From positions 7,938,501 through 8,002,500 of the forward strand of contig NC_135044.1 of assembly GCF_051020975.1 (NCBI RefSeq): 64,000 nucleotides of DNA, given 5' to 3'. Shown here piece by piece: positions 22,536 through 34,700 of the stretch. Made by a program: the position numbers and the translations under genes. The notes beneath the pieces are model-generated. The model saw only the letters and a program-made list of their open reading frames with translations, searched no databases and had not been told where the DNA came from. The stretch is from Osmia lignaria lignaria (taxonomy: Eukaryota > Arthropoda > Insecta > Hymenoptera > Megachilidae). Position 1 is the stretch's first letter. The number at the start of each line of letters is the position of its first letter.

Positions 22536-25500
22536 ATGCAAGCTACTGAAGAATTTCCTTTTCCTTTTTCTCCATATTCCATTCAAGTTCAATTTATGAA
22601 AGAATTGTATAATTGTTTGGAAAATGCTAAGTTGGGAATCTTTGAAAGTCCAACTGGTACTGGTAAATCCATGTCAATTATCTGTGGTGCTTTAAAGTGG
22701 CTTTTGGATCATGAAGAACTACAGAAGAACCAATTGACCGCAGCAATTTCTAATCTTGATGAAAAAATAAAAAATTGTACCAATTTATCTAATAATTGGT
22801 TCTCTGTACAAACTGAACAAATACAGTTAAATAAGGAGAAACAATTGCTTCAAGCAAAGTTAAATAGTATTCTTCAATATGAGCATAAGAAGAATAATCT
22901 AAAAGAAGCAACTAAAAATGTAAACAGAAAGAAGAAATTACATAGTCAGAGTAATATAAATCGTATAAAAAATGAAATTGATATAGAAAAGAAGGAGTCA
23001 GCTGATGAACTTAATGATAAAGAAACCAATATAGAAGAAGAGATACTTTTGGATGATATAACGCAGCATTCAGAAAGTTCTGAGGATGAAGACAAAGAGG
23101 AAGAAGAAATTTTTGAGAATACTAAAATCTTTTTTTGTTCTAGAACTCATTCACAATTATCACAATTTATAAGAGAAATCAAGAAAAGTCCTTATTCAAA
23201 AAATGTATCTGTTGTTCCATTGGCATCTAGGTAGCTCATTATTTGTTTTTGAATAAAGTTCAAATATTTTGAAGAGACTAATTTCTCTACAAGGTTTTAC
23301 TAATAATTTTAGGCAAAATTATTGTATTAATAAAAATATAAGAAGACTAAAGCATCAAAGTTTAATTAATGAACAATGTTTACAATTACAAAAGAAGAAA
23401 GCTACTGTTAAAGAGGAGAAAGATGTTAAAAGAAAGAAAGTAGCAACTAGTTGTCCCTTTATGCCAGGAAATCAGGATTTACTGATAGGGGAAACAGTAA
23501 TAGAAATTCAGGATATTGAAGAGATTGTACAAAAGGGAGAAGATCTGAAAACTTGTCCATACTATGCATCAAGAAAAGCTATTCCATGTGGTCAGTTAAT
23601 ATTAGTGCCATATAATTCTGTATTGCATAAAAATACTAGAATTAGTTCAGGAATTAATTTAAAAAGAAATATATTGATAATTGATGAAGCCCATAATTTA
23701 CTTGAGGCTATTGAAAAAATGCACAGTGTTATGATTACAGGCAGAAATTTATTGCACTGTTATAGTCAACTTTCACAATATTTAAAGAGGTAATAAATTA
23801 TTTTGATGATTATTATTACAATTATTATCTATTACTAAAATTAATAATATAAATTTTAGGTATCAAACTTTATTTTCTGCAAAAAATTTTCTATACCTTA
23901 ATCAGTTAAGCTTTTGTTTAAAAAAGCTTTTAACTATTTTTGGAGCTACTACAAAATCAAATCCTGATGACGTTATAAGTGCAGAAACAACGTCAAAGTC
24001 TTACAAAATAGAAGAATTTGAAATAAAAACAGAAATTGATACAATAAATATATTCGAGTTGTTAAAATTTATTAAAAATTCTCGGTTAAGTCATAAATTA
24101 CAAAGCTTTGTAGAACAATATGAGAATAATGTAAAAATCCATAGTCATGATGTAAAAAAATCTGGTATAAAGCAGTTTTTAAATTCTATTAAAGCTAAAC
24201 CTGCAGAATGCAGTACATCTGATACAGTCACAGCATCAGTGAATGAAGAACAATCAAATAACCCTTTAATATTAATAATAAGTTTCTTAGAGTGTTTACA
24301 AAATAGATGCACTGATGGACGCATATTTCTTGCTCCTTGCTCAACTATTGGACAAAGTATTATAAAATTCCAGTTATTAAATCCAGCAGCACATTTCCAT
24401 GACATTAGTAAGCACACAAATTTAAAAATATCGGTATTATTAATCAATCATTTTATGTGAAATTGATTTTTAATTGATAATTATTGATAGTTCAAGATTC
24501 TAGAGCTGTAATATTAGCTGGTGGAACAATGGCACCAATGAATGAATTTACAGAGCAGTTATTTATAGCAGCAGGTGCTGAATCTGAAAGAATTGTTACA
24601 TTTTCATGTGATCATGTAGTTCCTCAAGAAAATATAATATGCTCAGTTGTAACTCATGGTCCTACAGGTGTTGAATTTGAATTTAATTTTCAAAATCGAC
24701 AGAATACAAAATTGGTAAAGACTACTTTATAGCATTGCAACATAAATAGTGCTAATAAATCAGGTAACAAGAAGTAATGATAATAATGTGTTTCAGTTAG
24801 ATGAGTTAGGGAGAGCTTTATTAAATTTATGTAATATTGTACCCGCTGGCATTGTAGTATTTTTACCCTCTTATAATTTCGAGGAATTAGTGTACAAGCA
24901 CTTAGAAAAATCTGGTATTATAGCAAAAATTTCGGTAAAAAAATGTGTTCTTCGAGAACCGAAATCATCTTCTCAGGTATTGTCTTCATTTACTTATAAG
25001 CTTCAATATAAAATATTTGTAGAAGTTGTACATGTTTAATGAATTATAAATTCTAGGTCAATGAAATTTTGGAACGATACGCAGTTCATATAGAAAGACC
25101 GAAAAGTCCACAAAATGGTTCATTATTATTTAGTGTAGTAGGTGGGAAACTAAGCGAAGGATTGAATTTTTCTGATAATTTGGGAAGATGTATTATAGTT
25201 GTAGGAATGCCTTATCCAAATATTAAATCATTAGAACTACAAGAGAAAATGAGATATTTAAATGAAAATGTTGTATGTATATGTTTTCTTTCTTATTACA
25301 ACAAATTGAGTTACCCAATACAATACACATTGTACTATATTTATATATTTTTTGTTTTTTTATTAGAAACCAAATGCTGGTCAAAGTTTATATGAAAATT
25401 CATGTATGAAAGCAGTCAATCAGTGTATTGGACGAGCAATTCGACATATCAATGATTATTCGACGGTAATATTATTAGATAAACGTTATTGTCATAAAAC

Positions 25501-25627
25501 GAAAGCTCTTCCACAATGGATTCAACGTACTTTAATGATTCATAATAGTTTTGGTAGCATGATTGGTGCTATGGCTAAATTTTTTAATAAAAAGAAGCAA
25601 GTAAAAGTAACAAACAATAGTATTTAG
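22536..25627 (+). CDS. DDX11: ATP-dependent DNA helicase DDX11 (ChlR1)
   Basis: XPD/FANCJ-like superfamily 2 iron-sulfur DNA helicase (5' to 3'), important for sister-chromatid cohesion. About seven exons (22536-23230, 23313-23789, 23860 to about 24406, 24491 to about 24714, 24763-24975, 25056 to about 25273, 25368-25627). Visible: Q-like FPFPFSPYSIQ, Walker A SPTGTGKS (residues 38-45), an acidic/lysine-rich insert (about 120-200), motif Ia around FFCSRTHSQLSQF, cysteines for the Fe-S cluster (NYC, EQC, TSCPFM, TCPYYASRKAIPC), DEAH box IIDEAHNLLEA, motif III-like ILAGGTMAPMNEF, motif V SVVGGKLSEGLNFSDNLGR and motif VI QCIGRAIRHINDY. The length, about 850 residues, fits the family. It converges with the epimerase gene 121 bp downstream. 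Confidence 0.94.
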
Positions 25628-25748
25628 TAATATATTAACCGCACAACGACGCATTATATTCAAGGTATTTATGTATTTTACGTAACAATATATAATTATA
25701 ATCGATAACAATTTAACAGATAAGCATGCATACAAAATTGAAGACATG

Positions 25749-27582
25749 TTACATATAATTTCTAAGACATACTTCAAATTTGTATGTTAAATCATGACAA
25801 TAAATTTGACCAGGGTACAGTATAGAACATGGAAAATGTGACTGAAAGCAATTAATTTTGTGTATTAATTAAATAGTATCTCATTTTACAAGTTTTATAT
25901 GTTACTTTTTATATACTTACATGATGTATCGCATTAGGGTAATTTTGTGGTTGAATGCTAAAAGCACAGAACTTTTTATATTGACTTCCTCGTTTTCCTA
26001 AAAGAAATTCCAACTTTTTTGGTATTGCTATTATTTTTTTATATTGTCTTTTTGATTCTTCTTCATCATCTTCATCACTTTTATAACTTTCAACATATTC
26101 ATTTTCATTGCTCTATAATAAAATATATATTACAAATCTAGATATAACTTATTCAAGATATAACAAATATTTACATCTTCTAACAAATCATAGTTCTCCG
26201 AATATTCTGAAATAATTTGAGGTGGTAAGTGTCCTCCAGTATAAAACTGTAATCCACGTTGATCTGAATATACTTCTAAGACACTAAAATATAGTATTCG
26301 AAAATATAGTATTATTTAATAAAGATTGATGCATATAATGTATATTCATGTATACCGTCCACTTTTTACATGCCAAACTTTAGCAACAAATAAACTGCCA
26401 GATTGTTCATTTTTTGTAACACAAAGATTGTGGTCATAGCCTTCACCAGGAGGTACCTATGAATTAAATAAATACTTTACTGTTTTAAATTTTATTAAAG
26501 ATACCGTAATATTTAGTAATTTGATACTTTTTCCATATAATCTCCTAAAACTCTCGGTATTCGAAAGTCCATAACTGTTCCAGCTACACCACGTATAGCA
26601 CCTGTAGGAACTGGGTCGGTATAGTCTGCAAATGTCCAACGATCACAGTTTAATAATACTTTATGATTTTTTAGTTCTGTTTCTCCAGCATCCTGTTAAA
26701 TTTTACATGCTTATTTAAATACACATTTTAAAATATGTTATTACTTACATGTCCAGCTAAATTGAACATAGAACCATGTGATAAGTTCACTATTGTTGGT
26801 TTAGAAGTTGTTGCTCTCATACAAATATTTAATTTATTGTCTGAAGTTAATTTAAATCTTATTGTAGTTAACACTGCACCTGGATAGCCTTCTTCCCCAT
26901 CTGGACTTAAGTAACTCATAACAACTGAGCATCCAGCAATGTATGAATCCCATACTTTACGGCCAAATCCATTTGTCTAATAAAATAACATAGAAATGGT
27001 TTACTATTTATATACATATGGATAATACAAGTAATGAGTTTACTCCTCCATGCAAATGATGTTTCTTATTAAAATCGTTTTTTGTTAATTCATAATCTTT
27101 GCCTCTAATAGTAATCTGTCCATCTTTAATACGATTTGCACATCTGCCTAATATACAACCAATAAATGGATTTGTTATTGGATTTATATATGCTATAAAA
27201 TTGAATTATATTATAAACATTTACTTAGTTTATAATGGTATGAGTATAAAATTATACCTTGTAGATCATCAAAACCGAGAACAATATCAGAAGAGTACCC
27301 ATATTTGTCTGGACATTTTAAAGATACAATTGTAGCACCCCAAGTGATAAGAATAACTTCCATGCGATTGGAATTTGCCATGGTATAAGATTTTACTGGT
27401 TTTGGTACAGAATCAATAAATACTTGATCCTCTTTGTTTTCTAATTATTATAATTCATTATTAGTTTCAATGTAATGTTACTTTTAGGAAAGAAAATAAT
27501 TTATGTGGTTACCATTCCATATTTCTCCAAATATTCCTTCTGTAATAGTAATATTTTTGCAATTACAGCTATGAAAATCCAT
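25749..27582 (-). CDS. GALM: Galactose mutarotase (aldose 1-epimerase)
   Basis: Cytosolic enzyme that interconverts alpha and beta anomers of galactose and glucose, feeding the Leloir pathway. ATG at 27582-27580 starts MDFHSCNCKNITITEGIFGEIWN; later exons carry WGATIVSLKCPDK and DIVLGFDDLQG, then NPFIGCILGRCANRI, KKHHLHGGTNGFG, MSYLSPDGEEGYPG (catalytic neighbourhood), NLSHGSMFNLAGH, and a C-terminal block with GLQFYTGG. The last exon joins at CATCAT/TCACAT and ends YKFEVCLRNYM at 25749. Family landmarks seen are R in GRCANRI and the HH/H pair around HLHGG. An acidic insert (LLEDSNENEYVESYKSDEDD) and a basic KKIIAIPKK block in the C-terminal third, both absent from typical mutarotases as far as I recall, make it longer than the usual 340 residues. 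Confidence 0.9.
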
Positions 27583-30500
27583 ATTTCTCACATCATTCTG
27601 CTTAATACAATAAGATTTAAATGTTTCATAAAATGAAATGTTAATTATGATATTATTAACACAATAATTTTCACTTCTTGAAGATGAAAAGTAATGTAAA
27701 ATGCATTCTTTTTTTTTTCATTTAGGCTTTAGACAGTAGAAAATCATTTGATTTTCAAATATATAATATATGTATAAAGGCAAATACGTGAAAATGTAAT
27801 AAGAAAAAAAAATTGATTTATTTTTTATGTTATTTGAAATGATTTATTAATAATAATAAGGCATCACCTACAATTTGTGATGCTTCAATGTTACAGTGAT
27901 TGTAGTAATTAATATAATATATACTCCGGTTACTATTTATAATTTATATAATTAATATTTATAGAGTAATGTACAATGCTTGGAAAAATACATGAATTTT
28001 TCGTGTAAATCAGACACCACATTGATACAGTTCCCATTCAATTTTTTGGGTATGCACTGTTACATTTAAACCTGTTAAGTAAAAAATTGAAGACATTTGT
28101 TATTGCATTTTTTTAATGAAATAACTTCTTCTAATTTTGTATAACAAAATGAATAATTGTTATTCCTTTTTTCATATTAGATCATCCTGTTTCTTCTTCT
28201 GTTTATACATGTTAATGGTCATGCAGTACCTAATATCTTTGTTTGGCAAACTATATTTACCACAGAAAACTTTGAAGTTTCTATAACTCCTTATAATTGT
28301 TGTTAGAATTATATTACATAAAAGATTTCTTTTTTTAAGCTTTGGGTTCTGCATTTCATTATTTTCAAGGCGCACACCAAAGCAGTCACTTTTTACTTAA
28401 ATACACGTGGAACACATTGCACTTAGCTTATTAGTAGTATTCTTACAACTATGGAGTAATTTAAAATTTAAATAAATTGCTAGTAATTACGAATTTACGG
28501 GTTGCAGTACATTCTACGTCCTCTAAGTTCATATATTACAAAGAAATACTGACAAAGAATTAATTTCACATATGAATATCAAATAATAAATGAACTGTGA
28601 TAACTCCTCAATATCGGTTACATTTAAATGTGATTAGGAATAACAAAATTGTTTAGTATATTTTACATGAAATAAACATATAAAGAATAGAGGAGATAAC
28701 ACAGTAAATATAATTTGTGTACAGTAAAAGCACACTTCATAATTATCTTCTTGGTCATAAGTGTCATTGTACAAATTACTAATTTATAAGCTGCATGCAG
28801 TTTTAGTGTAACTTGAATGAGAAGATATTTACAATTTAAATTTATATTGAAAGAAACACATTCAGAACAACAATATTTGGTCGCATTAATTAGCTTAAAA
28901 AAGAAGAAAACAATCCTAAATTTAATAAAAGATAACTTAAGTTTTGTTGCATATGAATTAGAGAATGGATTTAATGTTATTAGTATATGTGCTAAATTAC
29001 TTTTTACATAGTTGTTCTGAACACTGTTTCCTTATACATTTTTTCTACTAGATAAACATATAGTCTATAAATGGTCTTTAATGAAATACAAAACTGAGTT
29101 CTTCTTCTTACTTTTAGCTAAAGAGTTATAATATATAAAAAATAAATATAGCTTAGACTAGCACTGTTGGCGATCATACGCCATTACATAATTAATAGTT
29201 GATAGCTGCCTAATATTATGTTTTGTATAAGTTATTGTTACTATCAACAATTATTGATATTAGTTAGCATTCTAAGACTTCATTAAATATTTCTCAATTA
29301 CCTTGGAAGCATTTTCAATTTTTTTGTTGCTCTTAACGTATTAAGTACATGATACTAGCACCGCAAAATATCTTTGTACAACATAGAAAGGCATATCCAT
29401 GAAATATTTACTCTATGTCTTTAATAACATCATAAATATTTCAGTCAACTGATTAATTATCCTTACTTATGAAAGATTTCACAAATTGAACTTTGAATTG
29501 AACATTCAACATTGTATGTAATCAATTTTTATATAATATTAGTTCCAATTAAATAGAGTATTTTAAGAAAGACTCAATTGTCTTTGCAGTATATTCAATT
29601 AATTGTTCTTTGGAAAATTCTGAGTAAAGTATTTCAAATATTACATAACAAAAGAAACTATTAGAGATCAAAATTGATACTGCACACTGAGAAAAGATTA
29701 CATTGTACATATCAAATAAATATTAGAAATTACCAAAAAAATACTTTTTCAAAGTTTATCTCTTTTTTCTTTTTGTAACTCTACTGTATTTTATGTACAT
29801 TGAGACATATCCTACAATACTGATTATCATTCAGGAAATCATTATAAAAAACATATAGTTTTTGAAACAAAACTATCGCTTTTTCATTTTACATGATGTT
29901 AATGAGATAAATGAGTTATTTTGATACCGTATAACGGCGTAGAATATACGCAACAAGTAAATAAATTTGTTGTTTTGATTAGTTTACATAAGTTTAATTC
30001 AAATAGTTTGTTAGTTGTTATTCTTTGCTGAACCAATAAATTAAACATATTCACAAATAAGAAATTAAGTTTAGCTCATTTTGTTTTCATATTTGTGAAA
30101 ATACAGAATATAACTCAGAATAGAGGGTTTACAAGAATTGATTTTTTCCCCTTTTTTATGATTAAATGAAAAAAGGAAAAAAAATTTACACTTTTTCAAG
30201 ACCCGGTATCCTGATTATATATTAGTATCTTAAGTAAGTAAAAAATAATTTCTGGGACATTCTCGTGCACTTAGAAATCTGAGAAATATTTTAAGTATAC
30301 TTTACACAACGTGACCGATATAAAGGAATGTATGAACTATTCTTACATCATTAAGCAAACAATAACTGTTCTCGATACTTGTATGTACAATGATGATTAT
30401 GTATATGGAGTGTTTTTGTTTTAAAATAATTTTGAAAGTATATCACACCTTAGACAGCTACATATGTATGTAGTTCTTTATAGGTAGACTAAACATGTTA

Positions 30501-31472
30501 GACACTTTTCTACAGGTACGCCAATCACTTGAATGCATACTTGTTTTTACATATAAAAGAAGTGTTACTTTTAATCATCATAGCGTATTAAATATAGTCT
30601 ATCACGTTGCTAACTCACAAATGCATTAAAATTTCTACTGTACAAATTTTTCACACGTGTATCTAGTGCCATGGTATTTGTATAAAAATTGAAGAATAAT
30701 AAAACTGTACATGAAACATGACAATTTAATGGCAACAGAAAAATGTAATTCATTGTAGATCTCATAGGATCTCATTATAGAACTTAGGAAAATATTGTGA
30801 TTTAAAAAGAAGTTACTATATTGTCTATCGTTTACAATATAAAATTTGTGTAATCATAAGGAAAATTATAAACAGTTTTGTTGAACTATCATCAATGTTT
30901 TCCTAATTATGTTTCATTGTACAATTATTCAACATTCAATTAATTTATCAGTCACAAAAAAGTTTGGTGGAATGTAAATTTGCTGTTAACATTAATAATG
31001 ATATAATCAAAGGAATAATAATGTTTCATTTCTCTGAAGTAGCATTAGATGAACAAGTCAATGAAATATAATTCAATTCTTAATATTTAAAAAAAGGGGA
31101 TTAATATCGTTTTCAACTGTTTAATATAACAATTACGTATATATTATCTTATATACGATTTCTCTGAGAACATTTGAATTAAAATATTTATTTTTTGTCT
31201 CAAATGTTTTAGATGATCATGAGAATGATAGAAATATATAGTATTTACATGTTCAATGCTAACAGCAGATGCATAATGTGCGGAATGTATGAATAAAATA
31301 TTTGTAATACATAAAGTAGAATTTAAATAACGTTTTATAATGTTGCATATTACCATGTAATTCTGGCATTCATACTATTCCTACAAAACGTACATGAGAC
31401 ATACCAGTTCTTCACCAAAATTAAAAACAGTCTAATTGAATATAAGAGTCTTTTATAAGGATATCTCAGTAT

Positions 31473-31504
<32 letters not shown>

Positions 31505-31747
31505 GGAATGTTAAACTCTTACTGTACTCAATGACCTGCATTAATACATGATAAAATCTTTTGCAGGAGGCAGTGCTTTGACAACGTGCATCGCTGTATC
31601 TTCTATAGTTACAATGATTTAATAAATTTCTGCTGCGTTATGTACTCTTCAATTTCGTATCGTTTGTAATTGAATATTACTTTCAAGATTGACAAATTCT
31701 TTAGAGCGTTATTTTTTATTATGTTCACGATTTTAAATAAGCCAATG
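27583..31747. other. 4.2-kb gene-free AT-rich region; part probably the slpr 3' UTR
   Basis: No open frame above about 70 codons has family features on either strand. Many poly-A/poly-T runs and AATAAA-like signals are present. Because the slpr stop codon is at 31748 on the minus strand, the right part is best read as a long slpr 3' UTR, with the GALM promoter at the left end. No RNA gene was recognised. Confidence 0.5.
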
Positions 31748-34700
31748 CTATGACAAAAATTCTCTTTCTAATTCAGAAATACTTGGTTTTCTACCTCTAT
31801 TTATTCGTCGATTAGCTTGCAACGGAACAGTAGCGTCTTGAGTTTGTCCATGTACAGGAATATCAAGTAATGTTTCTCTGTGCTCACGCGATACTCCATC
31901 TCTATCAAATGTCACCGGAGAAAATCGAACCCTACTTATAGAAATTTGACTATCTTTAGCCGAAACGTAACTAGAGTCCTCGGATGTCAGAGAATCTGGT
32001 GGAGTAGGATTTGTTGGTGTACCCGAACCTGAATTATTTTTGCTAACACTTTTATTCGGAGAATTATACGAATAATTTGATCGTTTCAAGCTTGATCGTA
32101 ATCGGTTAACTACTTCTAAATTACTCGGTCTATCTCCTGAATTTGAATTTGAATCATGAGAATTCTGACGCGTTAATAATTGTGAACCATAATCGTGATT
32201 AAGCATACTGGGGCTATACGTTCCTACGTTGGAAATAATAGCTGAAGATCGTTGATAATAATGTCCAGGTGAATACAAAGAATAATCGTCCTCGTCTTCC
32301 AAGCGAAACGTTGGATTAATGTTACTTTGACTCGATGTGCTCGCGTTTGAGACATTTGATGAAGTACGATGGTGGGTGTACGAAGGAAGCCTCGACACTG
32401 GTCGAGCTGGACTGTTTATACTGCTCGGATTATCATAAGCATGTGGAAATTCAGGGCATTCAAGCATTCTATCACTGAGGAAGAGAAAAAGAGGTATTTA
32501 ATATGGCTATCAATTTTCATTTTTATTATACTACTAATTTACTTACTGATAATCTGTAGGTACAAAATACGTTGGTTCTGGTGGTCTATAATATTCTGGT
32601 GGAACAACGGTGTATACAGGAGGTCCATAGTCTGGAAAAGGTGCAACATTACCCATGTATATTGTTGGTACTCTTTCCATCCTATCAACCCTTCCTGTCT
32701 CGTGAGTGTACACATCTTCATTACTCGTACTACTACTCTTTCTCCTAGGACTTGGCGTTGGTGCATTCGAACTTGTACTGCTTGCATAATGTTGAGGTGA
32801 ATCAGTAAATCTTAAGGGTTTGTCAGGCATAACACTGGGTGGAAGGCCAGGTGCTATACCACCCATGTTACTCAAAAATGGCCTATAATTACAATAAGTG
32901 TTTTTATAATTTAACAAATACATCAAGAATATTATGATTTCGTACCTGTAATGTCTTGCTGGTCCATGATACGTGTTATGAGGATATCCACTACTGGAAC
33001 TAAATTCGTAATCAGGTCCAAGATGACCCGAATTACGATTTGATCCGGTGTCTGCTTGGAACCACCATCGTGGTGGTTCATCTTCACATTCACCAAGCCT
33101 TGGATACAGTCTTGGATGAATTGGAGATATGTTTGACATTCTTACATCGTATCCAGTTGCTACTCCAGCTAACATAGCCGCAATATTGTATAAAACCAGC
33201 TCTATTATGCTTAACTTTGGTTTCTTCATTTCTCCATTATAAAGAGTTGGCATTGGTACAGGCATTGGCATGATGTAAGGTCCGGTTAATCCAGGTTTCA
33301 AAGGATAATCTGATGTTACCCAGTCAGTTGACAGATCAGGTGGTAGAGCCGGATAATCTACAAAAACAGATTTCTGAAATAATAATTTTGGTACTGCTGC
33401 ATATTTATAGAAAAAGAAAGAAAAAAAAAAATAGATTTAGAATTATAGAATACAATTTCAATTTCTATTTTCCTATATTTCACAATACAAAATAGATTCA
33501 AAATATGATGATTACTATTACTTTTTATCTCTTCTTACCTTTATATATAATTTTTAAAAACCTTGCATTACAAGTATTACAATAACTTTTAAATAAACAG
33601 TTTAGTATAGTTACTACATGCTTATTTGTTAAATTATTTATAACTATTTGTGTATATAAGCGCAATGTGTCACATGCATCATATTAAAACACTACATGCC
33701 ACATTCTTATTTCAACTAATCTTATTACTAGTGGTTCTTAGAAAGCTTTTATATTATTTTCTAAAAACACTACTAATCATAAAGCATAAAACCCATATTT
33801 TAAAAGTAACTAAATTTATTAAAAAATAATGGAACTTTGAAAATAAGATAGAGTGTAAAAAAGGGAAGAAATATTTAAAACAATAAGCATTCGCTATAAC
33901 TAACTTTGGAGAATGATTCCTCTTTTTTTATTTTAAACTTTGTTTTTTCTCTTGATTTTAATTATTTATTTCTTCAATACAAGTATGCGAATATACAAAA
34001 TTTGTATTGGAACTGCTTTACATCAATGGTTCTTCATAAATTATGTACAAAATAGGAATATGAAACAATTAATGGAATACTTTTATAAATGACATTGGAA
34101 TCTTAGGGCAAGAATAGGACCAAACCCAATCTTGATAGTTAGGATCCTACTGGAAGCATGCAAAAGGATTCTTTTACGCTCGATTATATTGGCAAAGAAA
34201 ACAATATAAAAACACTAATACGCATAACAAACTATCATCTATTGTTTATTGCATCTTTAGTTAGTCAATTAATTGAAACAAATATAAAAAAATGAATTCA
34301 TTTTCTTATAAAATGTTGGAAATGTGTTTGAAATACAAGTACAAATATAAAGTGCACAAGATATATAAGTTTTTTTTCTTTTAAATTGACTAAACATTAC
34401 CATAAACCGAGCGTAAAAATTCAGAAAACGAAAAAACAAAATTCAACGTGTCCAACTGAAAAGGTTTTATTGAAAAAATTTCTATTTCTAAATACAAGTG
34501 TGCGTGTCGCTCCATGTGTTGTATGTGACGTGCGCGAAATTTTTGAATCTAAAAAATGTCGAAAATCTACCATAATACAAAAAAATTGGACAGAATAATT
34601 AACAAAATATGAAATTAATTTAAAATGTGTGTTTAAAGCAACAAAGGAAAAAAATACAACTCTACTTTCACACTTAAAACGTAATGCTCTCTACAATAAT

